Assembly (NCBI GenBank): GCA_002803225.1
Contig: NXFV01000981.1
Coordinates: 1 to 42,683 of the forward strand
DNA: 42,683 nt
DNA from: Gamarada debralockiae
Taxonomy: Eukaryota > Ascomycota > Leotiomycetes > Helotiales > Hyphodiscaceae
Reading direction: 5' to 3'
The position numbers and the translations under genes are program-made. The notes beneath the pieces were generated by a model, which ran no database searches, had not been told where the DNA came from, and was given only the letters and a program-made list of their open reading frames with translations. Of the stretch, positions 1-13,411 are shown in pieces (position 1 is the first letter of the stretch; each line of letters opens with the position of its first letter).

Positions 1-1730
1 CTATATTTCTAGCTACTCCTTTAGCTACCTTTATATATATATACTACACTCCTTTACTCTTTCCTTTCTTTTTCTTCCCTCCTTAGCTTAGAATTCTAGT
101 ATATACAGCACCTCCTATATAGCGTCCCTTTGTGAGACCCTTTATGTTTGGCGAAGCTCTTGTACATAAGCTCGAGCTCCTCAGAGTTCTTCTTCCTTTC
201 TCCTTAGTTTTCTCTCATTTTAGTGCGAATACCATCATACTCTTCTTGAGGCCTCCGTGGGGTGCCCCGACAACCTTAACCGAGATCAGCTTTAACATTA
301 ACAGCCTTCTTAGATCTCCTTACAATCTGGCATTTACGCGCTAGGGACTCCTTGTTAATGTATATCCTTGCTCTCACATAAATATTCAGACGAATCTCAA
401 GCTATTTTTTTACTTTCACATCGGAAACATTCTTGATGCAGCACATTATTCCATGACGGAGAGAGTAGGCGTAGGTAAGGAAGTTTGCTAGTACAAATAT
501 TCTTCGTTACTTGATTTGTTAAGCAAATTTTGGCTCCCCCCATTCTACCAAGGAAACCAGGGAGGTATTCCCCTGTTGTCGAGTACTTAATTCGTCGTCG
601 CTGCACTTTTCATCGTCGAGTCCGTCTCTAGGATCGGAGCTTCGAGGAAACAATCCTGGATCAGGAAAACTGTATTGAAAAAAGGTGAAGAAAAAAGAGG
701 AAGAGAACAGTGGCACAATATCTTACCTGGAAAGCAAGCGACAAGTTCCTTCGTTTTGAGTGTCTTGTGTTTTCCTTTACTTGACGAGAGATTTTGGCTG
801 ATTGTGAGCTTTTACGTACGCGGACCCTATAGCCACTGCTAGGAATCATGAGTCGGCTTGCACCTTGACACTTGTTCGAGTGTATCGTGGACTTCAGCTG
901 TACCCGGCTGGAGAGGTCTACAAAGCTCAAAGACAGGATAGGAACCTTCGTAGCACTGAACCAATGCAACAGAGGAAGAACTGGAGTGAAGATTGGAGCT
1001 GCAGCGAAGTCTACCATTAAGTCGTTGCTCCGATTTTGACGAGTTGCTAAACCCAGAAGCCTTCGACCTTGACTCAGACAGGGCAATAATGATATAAGTG
1101 GTTGTTTTCCCGCGTCAGCCACGACTTCATTAACATCGTTGCTCCGTTTCTCACTGTCGATGCCGATAGCCTCTGTCTCGAGATTGAAAACGTTACCTAG
1201 TGAAGCTCACTTGCCAGACATGTACAAGCCAAGACCCTTGGCGCTGATATACATTACCAGTTCCAAGTCCCTCGCACGCTAGCCATTTCTAGGCGATCCA
1301 AGACGTAGGCAGCGCGCCGGCTTACTGAGCAATATGTTCTTGCGTTGTACTGGACAGGAGGATCTGAGGACTTTTATGTGGTCGGAACAGATAGCCTCTA
1401 GTCACAAAGATAGATGAGAGATACGAAGCTTTCTGTTGAAGCCTCCAACAAGGAAGAAAATTATGGAATTGGCGTAGAAAGAGCAAAAACGAGACATTGC
1501 AATCTAGCAAATTGTTAAGATGGAAACAAGGTGACTACTAACTTGGGCAGTCCCGTTTGGACTTGTTCCTTCATAATCAAGTCAACGATTCGACGAGACA
1601 ACTTCTGATCCTGAAGATCGCAAAACCAGGGCTCATTTCAAGAATCGCTGCAAAAGTAACATGAACGTACCTCGTCTACCCAAATATCCCTATTCCCAGC
1701 CGCAATATGCCGTCTTTCCTCCCCCGCCCA
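1..1730. other. Left flank without recognisable gene
   Basis: The first ~130 bases are AT/CT-rich with runs of TA dinucleotides. The rest holds only short open frames on both strands whose translations resemble no family I know; the longest (minus strand, 661-1122) is compositionally unremarkable and has no intron-linked partner. Bases 1600-1730 are probably the 3' untranslated part of the Hnt3 gene that ends at 1731. Confidence 0.5.
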
Positions 1731-2644
1731 CTATTCCTTCTTCCACTCTTCAAACTCCATCTCCAAATGCTCCTTCAGCCTCGAAAAGCGATTTCCAAAA
1801 TTCCTTCCGCACCGCCAACACTTCATATCACCTTGTAAATATCCCTCCTTGCCCGGATGTCTACGCACATCATCCTCTGCCAGCGGGAAATCATCCAAAT
1901 CAATAAAGAACGGTGTTGCAAAACTGTTGTAATGTTTTCTGTGCTTGAGACACTCCGAATGTCGATCCACACTTATGACATGGATATGTAGGTGGTTCAT
2001 CGAGGGATGCGCGTGTATGCCCACTTTGACTTCCTTTTCCCAATCCCGCCCTACGGGCAATTCGTCTGCGTCGACTTTCCCATTCAACACTGCCTCCCGC
2101 GCTTCATCCTGTTTGGAGAATGGTCCGTATTTCCGTTGTAGTTCCTTCGCAACTAAGGTCTTCAGCTTCTTGGCCTCGACGCGTACTGTAGCTAGGAATT
2201 CGGCGTCTTCGAATGCTTCGAATGGATGAAGATGGGTGTGTTTCTCGGATCGCGGTAGGATGAGGCAGTGTACGCTGGACTTAGGGTACAAGTCATTTAT
2301 CGCGACCACAGAATCGTTGTAGTATATCACCGTGGAGGCGGGGTATTTCTGAGGGGAGAGTATATATGGGCCGAGGCCGTCGCGGCCTTCGCGGCCAGCG
2401 AAGGAGGGCTTGGATGATGATCGTTTCGATATCGGTGGTGGTGGTTCAGATGCTTTTCGTTTCGCAGACATCATCTCCGAGACTATTGACGAGTAGTTAG
2501 TACCGTGGTGGAGAAGGCGACGGAGGAGGAAAGGGCCAGGGGAAAGATACATGCGTTGCGAGGTTGTGATGACGAGGCTGATGGCAAGGCTGGTTGTGCC
2601 GTGCCCGCGATCTCGTCTTCTGTGATGGCATCTTGAGAGTTCAT
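1731..2644 (-). CDS. hnt3: Aprataxin-like protein Hnt3 (HIT hydrolase with C2HE zinc finger)
   Basis: Two exons, 2644-2551 and 2482-1731, joined across a 68 nt intron (GTATC...TACTAACTACTCGTCAATAG) give 281 residues. Seen: an N-terminal acidic tail (DAITEDEIAGTA), a HIT domain with the catalytic triad HLHIHVIS at about 195-202, and a C-terminal zinc finger C253-x2-C256 ... H270-x3-E274. Known of the family: aprataxin/Hnt3 removes 5'-AMP from abortive DNA ligation intermediates and resolves DNA-RNA adenylation damage in the nucleus. The HIT plus C2HE order and the short fungal N-terminus without an FHA domain fit Hnt3 closely. The start at 2644 is chosen because the DAITEDEI tail normally lies at the N-terminus; the frame stays open upstream to about 2824, so a longer form cannot be excluded. 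Nothing looks damaged. Confidence 0.93.
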
Positions 2645-2824
2645 GGCGGCTAGAAGCTTTGCTTTCGCTGAATGCGATATACCCAAGCCTTTTGAGATGC
2701 AGCTGGGCAATGATGGTTCTTGGTTGTGGGCTTGAGACAGTTGGAAGACGAGTCGGCGAGGAAGGACGCGACGGTTTTGTAAGCGAAGCCAAGTTTCTTC
2801 CAACATCTCATTCAGTTTCGTCAT

Positions 2825-4964
2825 TTATTTTATCGATTTTAAAGGCCCTTGTCTTTCTGACTGCCCAACTGACTTTTTTTTTCTTTGTTTATTGATTGAT
2901 GCTTTTCAATACCCTGATGTTCTTGGGGTTGCCCCTTTCGTTTGTCCTCTACAGTGCAAAGAGCCAAGTTGGCCCCTGAAATTATTGTATCCCGCCCATA
3001 TATTAAAATTGTTCTCGGCGTGAGATCTCGTTTCTTGACCTTTCGACCATCCAGAGTACATTTTTCAGAATGGGTCCATTCTGCTGAAGGCGTTTCTACC
3101 CACTTCAGACACCTTAATGACGAGTCTCCTGACCTCGACGCTGACGCTCCAGTTTCATCTGGAAATTTTGTATTAGGGAGAGTCCTACCTCTTTGAAATC
3201 ATTGTTTCCGTCATTATCACCGTCGCTACCTTTAATCTTGTTGCTCGTCTCTCTATTGTGACGTCATCATGGTCGTTTGGCATAGGGATATCCAACGCCT
3301 CAAGCACCGGGTCTCTGTCATTTCACATTCTTTGCCCCGGTTGTGCCGCCTTTGTTACTCCCGCGGCTTCTTCGAGGATTGAGGGAAGTCTCTCGACTCT
3401 TTGCTGGCAGGCTTGGACGTTTCAGGTTTGCCGGCCTTCTTGCGGCCAGCTTACTCGTTGGCTTTCTTGATAGATGAGTTCTACTTCTGAACTGGTGGTT
3501 TGTCGACTCACTCACGAGATCGCAATGAGTGCAAGACAACACTCGCTCCTTTGAAGCTCAGTTAATGGACTCTGGCTGCGGCAAAATGTGAATTCTCTGG
3601 TGCTTGCGACACATACGAAGGCGTGCTACATAGCCATGTCAGGTTCCTCATAGACGGCTTCTGCTCAGGAGTGGAACTTGGCTATCTCAGGCGAATCGGG
3701 AGCAATGATTCCCGAATTCAACTCAAAGATCTTCTGCCCAACATCTTTCTATCTAAAATCCTATCAAATTTGTATGATACAGTCCAGCATACGGTCTCTC
3801 ACTTGAGATTTCGGCTGCTCGAAGAGCTCTGAGGGTCTTCATCGACTTTGCAGTCTTTCGTCGATTTCCCGTCTCATTCTTCGCGATCTTGCATCGACTT
3901 CCAATGAACAACGTCGCATATTATAGTCTTCAAAGAAATGAGATTGTCCCTCCTTAAGAAACCACACCAGTCCTCAGGGTTAGATTGGCCATGGTCAATC
4001 CTCATCGTCCTTCAACGACGATCCGCAATCTGCCGGGAAGGGGAATCCTAGCCCCCATCAACAAGCCCCGGGACTGCCAGTACCCCGCGGCATCCCTGGT
4101 TGGTATTGGCACTCGTCATACCTGCTTTTGGAGTCTCCATACCTTCCCTCGAACTTTTTCTCGTCGATCTCACTATCATTCCAAGATCTCTGATCTCTCC
4201 AAACGTGGCGACCACGAACCTGTAGTGCCTTACGAATTGACCGCCAGATAGTCCCCCTCGCTAACAGCTATCATATTTCTTTCGATCGCCAGGAAACCCG
4301 AACCAATGGACCAGCTGTCCAGGATCAGATATGTACATAAGCAAATACTAATCAGCATGAATTGCCGAGCTCCCCGCACTCTCCTTTCAGCCTCCAATCA
4401 AAATCTGTATCTATAAGCCTGAAAATTACTTTCGTATGGGAATTGCGGGAATAGTTGCTGACGTTTCCATGAGGCTGAAGAACCACTGCCTCGCTTGATT
4501 CCAAATCGCCCTTTTCGGCATGTGTACTCTCGCGTATTCCACCTAGACTGCTTACGGCAGTTGTACTTGGCAAATCACCTGCTCAACTCTCCATTGCTTT
4601 TAAGACGACCAATTGAAAAACGAAGGGCACACAAATTTGTTAATTGACGAAGGGGGCATACCTTACGACCGTCCGCCGACGGGTCCAACTCTTCGGACAA
4701 TTCCAGGGCATGTTAAACTGTGAGGATGGGAGGGGATCCTAGTTCGTGATGTCAAAGGCGTCAGGGGATGGGGTCATTGGTACCGAGGAAGATGGGAGGT
4801 AGGTAAACAAAGTGGAGTCCTTGTTATCTTGGGTTTCGAAGCTTTGAATTGTATTTTTTTAATTTTTTTTTATTATTTATATTTTCTCTCTTATCTAACT
4901 TTGCCCCTATCGTATCTCTTTCGTGAACTCAGTTTCGTAGTTTGAAATTACTTCGCTGTGCAAG
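2825..4964. other. Long intergenic stretch, possible relics only
   Basis: About 2.1 kb between the divergent Hnt3 and bZIP genes. It holds short, mutually incompatible open frames. On the minus strand around 3200-3540 there is a lysine/serine-rich reading (for example KPASKESR) interrupted by stops, which may be a decayed gene, but I cannot assign a family. Bases 4850-4964 are T-rich then CT-rich, as expected of the bZIP promoter and 5' UTR. Confidence 0.4.
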
Positions 4965-5862
4965 ATGGTTAAAGCTATGAATCGCTTCAACGACTCCAGG
5001 AGGGTGAACAACATCAATGATGGCGCTGATGAGCTCTCCCTTCCCACACCTCAGCAGACTTCAATTACATCTGCGGCGGATCGAACAGCTTATTTCGAAG
5101 ACGCTATCCCAGAACTAAACCAGCTGCCAAGTCATTGGGAACTCCCTGCATTTGGTGAACTTGCCCATCATGACCATCGAGAGAGTGGGAACCTGTTGAG
5201 CACCGGAACATCCTTGTCAAGCTCCTGGGATGAGAACAACTTCTTCAATTTCGTTCAACCAGAAAACATGACCCAACTACTGGAGAGCAGCAACCAGGTA
5301 AATCGGCCATTCATTTTGATTAGGAGATGCCGGAGAGGAAGCTGATACGCTTGTGGGAAAGCAGTACATGCCTCCGCTCTACCCACTCGAAACATATTTC
5401 CCATCCCTTCCCTCCTCGCCTGACTCCGAGACGCCAGGGAGTCAGAGCAGCGGATCCTTTCCTGGGCTGGCGGATATGCGATCCGAAGCTGGGATTTTCC
5501 ATTGTGGTGGAAAGGCGAGCGATCCGTGGAAGGAAGAGAGGAAACTCGAGGTAGTTTGCCCACTCTTGTTTTCAAGTTATAATGGATTTTGAATGAGCTT
5601 TGAGGGAAGGATGATTGACGATTTGCAGCGACGACGCGAACGCAATCGGGCGTCGCAAAGAGCGTTCCGGAAGCGGAAAGAAAAATACGTGCAAGATCTT
5701 GAATGTCAATATATGGAATTGCGGAGACGGTATGAGGGGCTGTTGATGGTGTTGGGTAAGATTAGAAGGGAGGGTGTTGGCGGTGAGGGCGGATGGTGTG
5801 ATGTTCGGGATGGTGACGAGAATGGTGTGGTGGTAACCAATGCCGAGTTTGAGATCTGCTAA
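4965..5862 (+). CDS. Small AP-1-like (YAP-type) bZIP transcription factor
   Basis: Three exons (4965-5297, 5365-5550, 5629-5862) with introns of 67 and 78 nt keep frame and give 250 residues. The third exon opens directly with the basic region RRRERNRASQRAFRKRKEKY (about 174-193), which carries the N-x3-Q-x2-F-R signature of fungal AP-1/Pap1 factors, followed by a short zipper (L in QDLE, MEL, GLL, VLG). The N-terminal ~170 residues are acidic and Ser/Pro-rich, as in activation regions. The first acceptor could be AAG (5361) or CAG (5364), differing by one codon. Only ~50 residues follow the zipper and no cysteine-rich redox domain like that of Yap1 is visible, so redox sensing is not implied. 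Nuclear DNA-binding regulator; targets unknown. Confidence 0.85.
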
Positions 5863-6165
5863 GCGACGGAGTATTTGTGATTTGAAAGGCTTCGGAGTAC
5901 GGTTCTGGAGGTAAGAATCTAAACTCTACTGCGAAGGAATGTTAATCTTGCAGTACTTAAAATTTCTCACATAGAGAGGCAAGACGAGAAAACAAGGAGA
6001 GGGCAGACTGACGAATATACGTTGCAGTAGAAACTGCTCGCTTTCCCCGCAGTCTAAAACCGATGCGACAAGTGAGTGCAAGCTTACACATATTCAATAG
6101 ACACCAGTGACATTTTGTGGGGCATCGAATATGTAGCTCATCCACTTCCATCTGGAATGTGGCAA

Positions 6166-7993
6166 CTAGTCGTCATCGCTATCGCCTTCGAAGATATTGC
6201 TGTTCCAAGGCGCATTCTCAATTCCGTTCGCGTTGCCATCAAGCAGAAGCTTCAAATATCGATCTTCCATGCGTATCCAGGGATTTTCCTTTAACAGCCT
6301 TGCTAACTCCGCCAACTTTTCCGTTCGCACCAGGCTTTCCGGAACTTCCGGCCCTCGTCCCATCCCTTGAAGCAATAACCATCTGAGAGACTCGACAGAG
6401 TTGCTCCAGGTCTGTTCTGTCATCGCAAGGGAATCGTTCAACCAGGACAAATCGTAGTCCGACCGATGGGCATGCTTGAGAATAACCGCAATGTAGAAGA
6501 GACAGATGAGACGTGCTACCTCCTGTCCCGGTTTGTTTGGTGGTAAGCGAAGGAAACTGACAGCTCTTGCAATCGCAGGGTATTGGTTTGCTGTTTCTTG
6601 GCTAATCGTTGTGATTTCCGAAAAGAAACTCACGAAGTTGGAATGTGGTATTTCGTAGTCTTGTAGCACGTCGAACGAAGTTTCAGGCACTGGTATATTT
6701 TCCAAAGACTGACTTGATGCAAAGGCGGGCTTGTTCCAGCGTGGTTTTGGCATGAGCGAAATTCTAGCCCGAATTAGCGTTAATTGTAGTTACAAGGGAA
6801 GTAAGAACTAAGATCTACTTACAAATGGACTCGCAATTCTAGTTTCCAGTTTGATTGAAATGTGGAGAGACCTCCCCTCTTTTTGATCATTTGGATCAGA
6901 CCTTTCCGATGTAGTTTCCATGCAGCTTCAGTGCCCCAATATCTCTGCGAAGGGTAAAGCCAGTTAATAAGTTGATTCCAAATCACGGGAAAGGGTTCTT
7001 GGAAGGATACCACTTACTTCAAAGGTCAGTAATCTGCAGACGGCGGAAAAGGTCTCATCGCTGATGGCTTTGACGGGATCATTGAGTGATTGGTTGATCA
7101 TTTGTATCGAAGCCATTTTGTGGGTGATGGCTGGGATCGAGTTGCTTCGTTCTTGGCGAAGAAAAGCTATGTGGCTTGCAGAGTGTGCCAAACTTGCATG
7201 GACGAATGCGGGCTGGGCTAAATCGAGTGCAACGTAGAGATTTCGAATCGGGTCAAAGACTGGGTCAGTGGGAGCACCGAAAGCTTGGAGTGCATAGGTA
7301 TGAACCCCTATTAATTAGCCATGCTTCTTGAGATGAACACAGTATCGGTGGCTTACAATGGTGCAGTAGCTCTTTGTCTTCGCGAGAGAGTCTTATACTG
7401 TTGAAAGGGTCAATTTCTGCATCACCAATTGACTGATACGGACTTGGCCGCTGAACTGAGCAGGTCGGTATATTAGAAAGCACCCACATTGTAGAAGGAT
7501 TGCTTGGTTCTGACGTGGGTGCCATTGTATGTCGAAGGTCAACAAATATACTGTCGGGTATGAAGACGGGCTCTTCTTTGGCAGCCTTGAGATCAATTGC
7601 CCAAGTCACCAGCTCTTCGTCTCCACTCGAGTAAAGATGATCAGACCTTCTTCTCACATCTTCCTCCATCTCAACATCCGGAGATTCAGCGCCTTCTCTC
7701 TCCATTCTGGTGCTCGAGCTGCTTTGGCGCGTATGTGTCGCTCTCGGTAGGATTTCACGAGTTCTGGGTGGTGTTCGAGTGACTGGGGAGTTCGACCGGC
7801 CGCGTTGTCGTTGCCTCCAGGATTCTCTCATAGCATGCCTCCGGATTTGGCTTCGATTATTTCCATCGTTCGTTACGAACTCGAACAGCATTGGTGCATC
7901 ATCACGGACCCCTGAATCCTGACCCAGTGTGGCTTCATCTTGGACACCAGGACCAGAATTGTCAACATTCCTCTCTACTCCCTCTCTTTGCAT
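6166..7993 (-). CDS. DUF3468 / fungal-specific transcription factor domain protein without zinc cluster
   Basis: Four exons on the minus strand (7993-7357, 7307-7018, 6944-6823, 6763-6166) with 49, 73 and 59 nt introns (all GT...AG) give 548 residues. The N-terminus has a basic motif (RSQIRRHAMRESWRQRQRGR, about 47-66), typical of the fungal family often labelled 'tachykinin family' or DUF3468. Downstream is an alpha-helical C-terminal domain (for example DPIRNLYVALDLAQPAFVHA, SHIAFLRQ, then exon 3 RYWGTEAAWKLHRKGLIQMI). No Cys6 zinc cluster is present in any exon, so it may act as a cofactor or bind DNA through the basic segment; this is inference. It ends in an acidic tail (EGDSDDD). It converges on the bZIP gene with ~300 bases between the stops. 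Confidence 0.8.
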
Positions 7994-8684
7994 TGAATTG
8001 ACTTGAGGTGTGTGTGATGTTATGTTAATACCAGCACGAATAATGAAATACTTTGAGACTATTTTGCTTCAGAGTAGGAGAAGACTGGAGGTAAATAGTT
8101 CTTGGAAGGCAGTTCAAACGTCACTTCAACGGAACACCCTCACTTGGGTTTTGTCAGACCTGAGGCTGAGAGCCATCACCCGGGCAAGTCTATATAGATA
8201 TAGATATCCTGTTGGTCGTCCATACTAGAATTCCCATAATTCCACAGTGCGCTGACTAATGAGTGAAGTTCTGGAGTTGATTCCGGCATCTTTATTGACT
8301 TCAATATGATTCCTGTGCCCTTGGACGTGGATTCTCTCGGAGACGAGTCGGTGTTTGAGGAGGAGCAGCAGAGGTAAGCGACGACGGGATACCCGATGTC
8401 GCTTAAGTGGACGACGGGATGAAATGTGCCTCGTTGCTATTCAGCGTTGCCTTCTTCTGTCGGTGAGAATAAGGAATCTCGGGATCTTAAACGAAGAATT
8501 TCTTCGGCATCTCACCCCCAGCGGATGACGCGCGATTCACCAAAATTTTAGCGAGCCATCAGCCTTGTCTTGACCCGCCCTTGGAGTTCTCTGCGATCAC
8601 AGACCTCCGCGACGTCCAATTTGCTTACTTCCAAGTACCATTCTTACATGGATCACCATTCGATACATCTTGATCTGGCCGAAG
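7994..8684. promoter_or_regulatory. Divergent promoter region between DUF3468 gene and RNA helicase
   Basis: About 690 bases upstream of both genes. A motif GACGACGGGAT occurs twice (about 8371-8381 and 8412-8422), a possible duplicated regulatory site. No gene is visible. Confidence 0.4.
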
Positions 8685-11600
8685 ATGGTCAAGAAACCGC
8701 AAGCAAAGGGAGGTAAGCCTGGTGGAGGAGGCGGTGCCAAGAAACCCTCCCCAGCCACGACCACCGGAGACGACAGCTTCATCGTATTCTCGAACTCCGA
8801 CAAAGATCCCAAGCCCAAGAAATCTGCAGGGTCATCTGCGGCCGGGTCCTCGAGCCAAGATGGGCCTGCGCTGGCTGGTGAGGCCCCCAAGAGACCCGAT
8901 GTCAAGAAATTGATTGGAGGCGCGTCGTGGACGGGGAAGTTGCCAGTCAATATGCTATCTGAGCATTGCCAGAAGCAGAAGTGGGAGAAGCCGGAATATA
9001 CAATGGTAAGTATATGCCAATTCTTGAGCTATGTGGCTAACCCGGATCTACTGCGTACAGTCCAAGACTCCGGAAGGATTTTCCTCTATGGTAATCCTCA
9101 AATCGAAGAACCCCAAGACACAAGAACTCGTTACCCTCGCTCCATTCAAGCTACCTCCTTCGCACAAACACCTCGCTATGAAACCTACCGCTCTCGAAGC
9201 TCGACATTTTGCTGCCACATATGCTCTGTTTAGGGTCTGCAGTATGCGAAATATACATATGATGATGCCCCCAGATTACCGAGATTTATGGAAGGGCGAA
9301 TTCGAGGTTTTGAAGAAGGAAGATATCAAAGAAGGGAAGGGCTGGATGTACGAAGGTGATCCTTTCGCGGCTCTTCGTGAGCGGGAAGAGGCGAAAGTTC
9401 TGATGGAGAAAAAGCGCAAAGAACGTGAACAAGCCAAGGAGAAGGCGGCGAATACTCCTGGGGGACCTGGTTCTGCGAATCTGGCTCTGCGGAGCAATGG
9501 GGCTGGTGGTACTACGAATTCCAGCGTACCCAATCTTGACAGAGGCTGGGTACGAGCTCCAAAAATCGAGATGGGCAAACGGACACGAGCGAATGTGGAG
9601 GATTTAATACGGAAGCATGCTATTTGGAATCCTAACGACGTGAAGATGTCCGAGTTCCAAAAGCATTATATTGTAAACGAATTTAAGGGCCTAGGTTTCC
9701 GCGAAAGTCACATCCAAGAAGCGGTGGAGGAGTGCAAGGATCGAGAGGAAACTCTGGAATGGTTACTCATCCACGTTCCTGAAGATGACCTACCCCGATG
9801 GGCATTACCAGAAGGCTATGTCGCAGGTATCAGCATGGCAAGCAGCGATCTGAAAAGAGAGGGTGCTATCAAACGTCTTGCTGAGGCTGGGTATGCCCAT
9901 GATCTCTGCAAGCAAATGTTCGATGCACACAATGACGAGGGAAAAGCTGCAGAGGCTTTGCAGCAGATTCTCCTATCGAGTGGGCAAGATGTCCCAATCC
10001 ACGAGACCAAAGAATCATGGGCTAGCGAAGATTCGAACGAATCTTCGGAAAGTATCTGGGAAGAAGAAATGACCAGTATTCATGCTGTGTTTGGTGAGAA
10101 ATATTCGAGACCGTCGAAAGATGTTTGCAGAGTTATTTTGAAACCAGCAAATCGAGGACGAAATGCCCCTGTCGAAGAGCCTGTCATTCAATTCAGAAGA
10201 ACTCCTGAATATCCGCAGAAGGTGCCTGTCATTTCAGTTCATGCCACTTTACCGGCACATATACGCTTGAGTATGATGAAGCAGGCGTTGATTCATGCCT
10301 CGGATAATCTGCTTGGCGAGCAAATGCTGTTCTTTCTTATAGATTGGTTGGAGCAAAACTTCTACAGTATAGTTGAGAAGCCCGGAAAGTTGCGAGAAGT
10401 CTCCGGAGCGGCTTCTACAGTCAGCGAAGTGCAACCGGTTCGCCGGAAGAGACAACAAATCTCGAGACATCCGAGACCAATCAAGTGGAGTCCAAATCCG
10501 AAGAGTAAAGAGGATTGGACGAGACGGCAAACCAATCCCAAAATGCAGTCGAGATTGCAGCAGCGAAGGTCTTTGCCAGCTTGGGAGATGAGGGAGACTA
10601 TCATTGACATAGTGAACTCTCATCAAGTCACAATCATATCTGGCGAGACGGGTTCAGGTAAGTCTACGCAGTCAGCCCAGTTCATTCTTGATGACTTGTA
10701 TCAACAAGCTTTGGGCGACTGCACGAAGATTATGTAAGCTCCCCCTTTTCCATACTCTGAATCATACTGATTGCTGACACATCCAGCTGTACCCAACCTC
10801 GAAGAATCTCAGCTCTTGGCCTCGCAGATCGTGTCAGCGACGAACGCTGCTCTCCCGTGGGCGAAGAAATCGGCTACATCATCAGAGGCGAGTCGAAAAC
10901 GACTTCGAACACGAAGATCGCGTTTGTCACCACTGGTGTGCTACTCCGAAGACTCCAAACTTCGGGAGGAAGCAGCGATGATGTGGTGGCCTCTCTGGCG
11001 GATATCAGCCACGTGATCATTGATGAAGTTCACGAGCGAAGCCTGGACACCGATTTTCTGCTCGTTCTTCTCAGAGATGTCCTGGGAAAGCGAAAAGATT
11101 TGAAGCTCATCCTTATGAGTGCTACGCTCGATGCTGGTGTGTTCGAGGAATACTTCAAAGGTAATGGGAATGTTGGCAAAGTCGAGATCAGCGGTCGAAC
11201 ATATCCCGTTGAAGACTACTATCTCGACGATGTCATTCGGATGACTGGATTCAACGCCGGTCGCAATGGAAGACCGAATGATGAGGACGACGACACCGTT
11301 GGCATGGACTCGGACGTTGCTGCCGCAATCCAAAGCATTGGAATGGGCATCAATTACGATCTCATCGCCCAAACCGTCAAAGAAATCGATGCCGAACTCA
11401 CACACGCTAAACAAGATGGAGGAATACTCATATTTTTACCTGGTGTGGTAGAGATTAACCGTACCATAGACTATCTCCGCTCTATACCCAACCTCCACGC
11501 TCTTCCCTTACACGCCTCTCTGCAATCTTCAGAACAACGCCGTGTATTCCCTCACGCTCCGGCGGGGAAACGAAAAGTCATTGTAGCAACCAATGTCGCC

Positions 11601-12999
11601 GAAACTTCAATCACAATTGACGACATTGTGGCAGTCATCGATACTGGTCGCGTGAAAGAAACCAGCTACGATCCACAAAATAACATGCGCAAACTCGAAG
11701 AGGTTTGGGCATCAAGAGCGGCATGTAAGCAAAGACGAGGTCGAGCGGGTCGTGTGCAAGCTGGTAAATGCTACAAGCTATACACTCGAAACACTGAGAT
11801 TTCCAAAATGATGGAACGACCTGAGCCTGAGATCAGACGGGTGCCATTGGAACAACTTTGTTTGTCTGTGCGCGCTATGGGCATCAAGGAAGTCGGTAAC
11901 TTCTTGGCAAGTGCGTTGACTCCACCCGAGAGTATCGCAGTTGACGGTGCGATGAATTTACTCGGGAGAATGGGTGCACTTGACGGCGAGGACCTTACGG
12001 CACTTGGCAGACATCTATCTATGATTCCGGCAGACTTGCGGTGTGGAAAGCTTATGGTTTATGGAGCTATGTTTGGATGTCTCGATGCTTGCGTAAGCAT
12101 TGCTGCTATTCTCACAGTAAAATCTCCATTCGTGAGTCCTCAAGAGAAGCGAGACGAGTCAAAGGCCGCGAGAGCAAAGTTCGCTCGCAACCAAGGAGAC
12201 TTGATCGGTGATCTAAGAGCTTTCGAACAATGGGACGAGATGATGAGCAATCGGTATCCTCCCCTTATAGCCCCCTCCCCAATCCATCATACTAACAGCC
12301 CCTAGTATCCGCCAAGGCGAAATACGCACCTGGTGCACAGCCAACTTCCTAAACTACCAAACTCTATCCGACATCTGCTCCAACCGCACCCAATACCTCT
12401 TCTCCCTCCGTGAACTATCCTTCATCCCACCACCCACCTCTCCCTCGTTCACTTCCCTCAACAGAAACGCACGCAACGACGCCCTGCTCCGCTCCCTCAT
12501 CGCCGGCGCCTTCAATCCCCAACTAGCACGCATCGATTTTCCCGACAAGAAATTCGCGCCTTCAATCTCCGGCGCCGTGGAATTGGATCCCGAAGCTAAG
12601 ACCATAAAATACTTCAACCAAGAGAACGGACGCGTGTTCGTACACCCATCGAGTACTGTCTTCGATGCACAGGGCTTCCCGGGAAACGCGGTTTATATGA
12701 GTTATTTCAATAAGATGGCTACAAGCAAAGTCTTTATCCGGGATTTGACGCCATTTAATGCTTATACAGCGTTGTTGTTTTCGGGCCCAATTGTGCTGGA
12801 TACGATGGGGAGGGGATTGGTTGTTGATGGGTGGCTGAGGTTGAGGGGGTGGGCGCGCATTGGGGTCTTGGTTAGTAGGTTGAGGGGGATGCTAGATGAT
12901 GTTTTGCAGAAGAAGATTGATGATCCGGGTGTAGAGGTGGGGAATGAGGTTGTGGATTGTGTGGTTAGATTGGTGGAGCTGGATGGTTTGGATCAGTAG
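8685..12999 (+). CDS. DExH-box ATP-dependent RNA helicase, DHX57/DHX29-like (yeast YLR419W type)
   Basis: Four exons (8685-9005, 9061-10733, 10787-12253, 12306-12999) joined by 52-55 nt introns with clear CTAAC/CTGAC branch sites give 1384 residues, the usual size of this family. Domains in order: low-complexity basic N-terminus; a UBA-like helical segment (about 290-350); an RWD-like segment starting EEMTSIHAVFGE (about 447); helicase domain 1 with Walker A GETGSGKST (about 632), DEVH (about 744) and SAT (about 776); helicase domain 2 with QRRGRAGR (about 981); HA2 winged-helix/ratchet region; and the C-terminal OB fold. Known relatives unwind structured RNA during translation or ribosome-associated steps; the precise role here is inferred. 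Start ATG 8685 is the first in frame. Intact throughout. Confidence 0.95.
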
Positions 13000-13411
13000 C
13001 TTCTTGAGGGACCTGGGATGTAGGTGGTGAGGCAAGGCGAGTGGTAGTTCACTCACGGTGAGCCGCGGAGAACACCGGAACGAGGGATGGCGTTCGCTGG
13101 GCAGAAAAGCGCATTATTTTATCAGAGGCATTGCATTGGTGCCTAGAAGTCCGATACACAAGAAGCTCGTTAGACAAGGGCTGTGATGGGGCACTACCGT
13201 GCTTTGGTTTGACATGGGTGCATAGAAAGATAAGACTGGCGTTCTCCCTTCAACTTCATTTCTACCCTTTTCCTCGCTTTTCGCGCTTAAATTTGGTCTT
13301 TCTGCTGCCAATTTCTCGCAGCACACCACTCTGTCAACAGCCTCGATTTTCCCTACCTTGCGATAGGTGGCCCCTTGGCCCTTAGCGTCCAACGCCCGAC
13401 GAACCTTCATC

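Noticed and set aside
1731..2792. A 353-residue single-exon version of Hnt3
   Set aside because: Its N-terminal part is the wrong frame; splicing at 2550/2483 restores the expected N-terminus with perfect intron signals.
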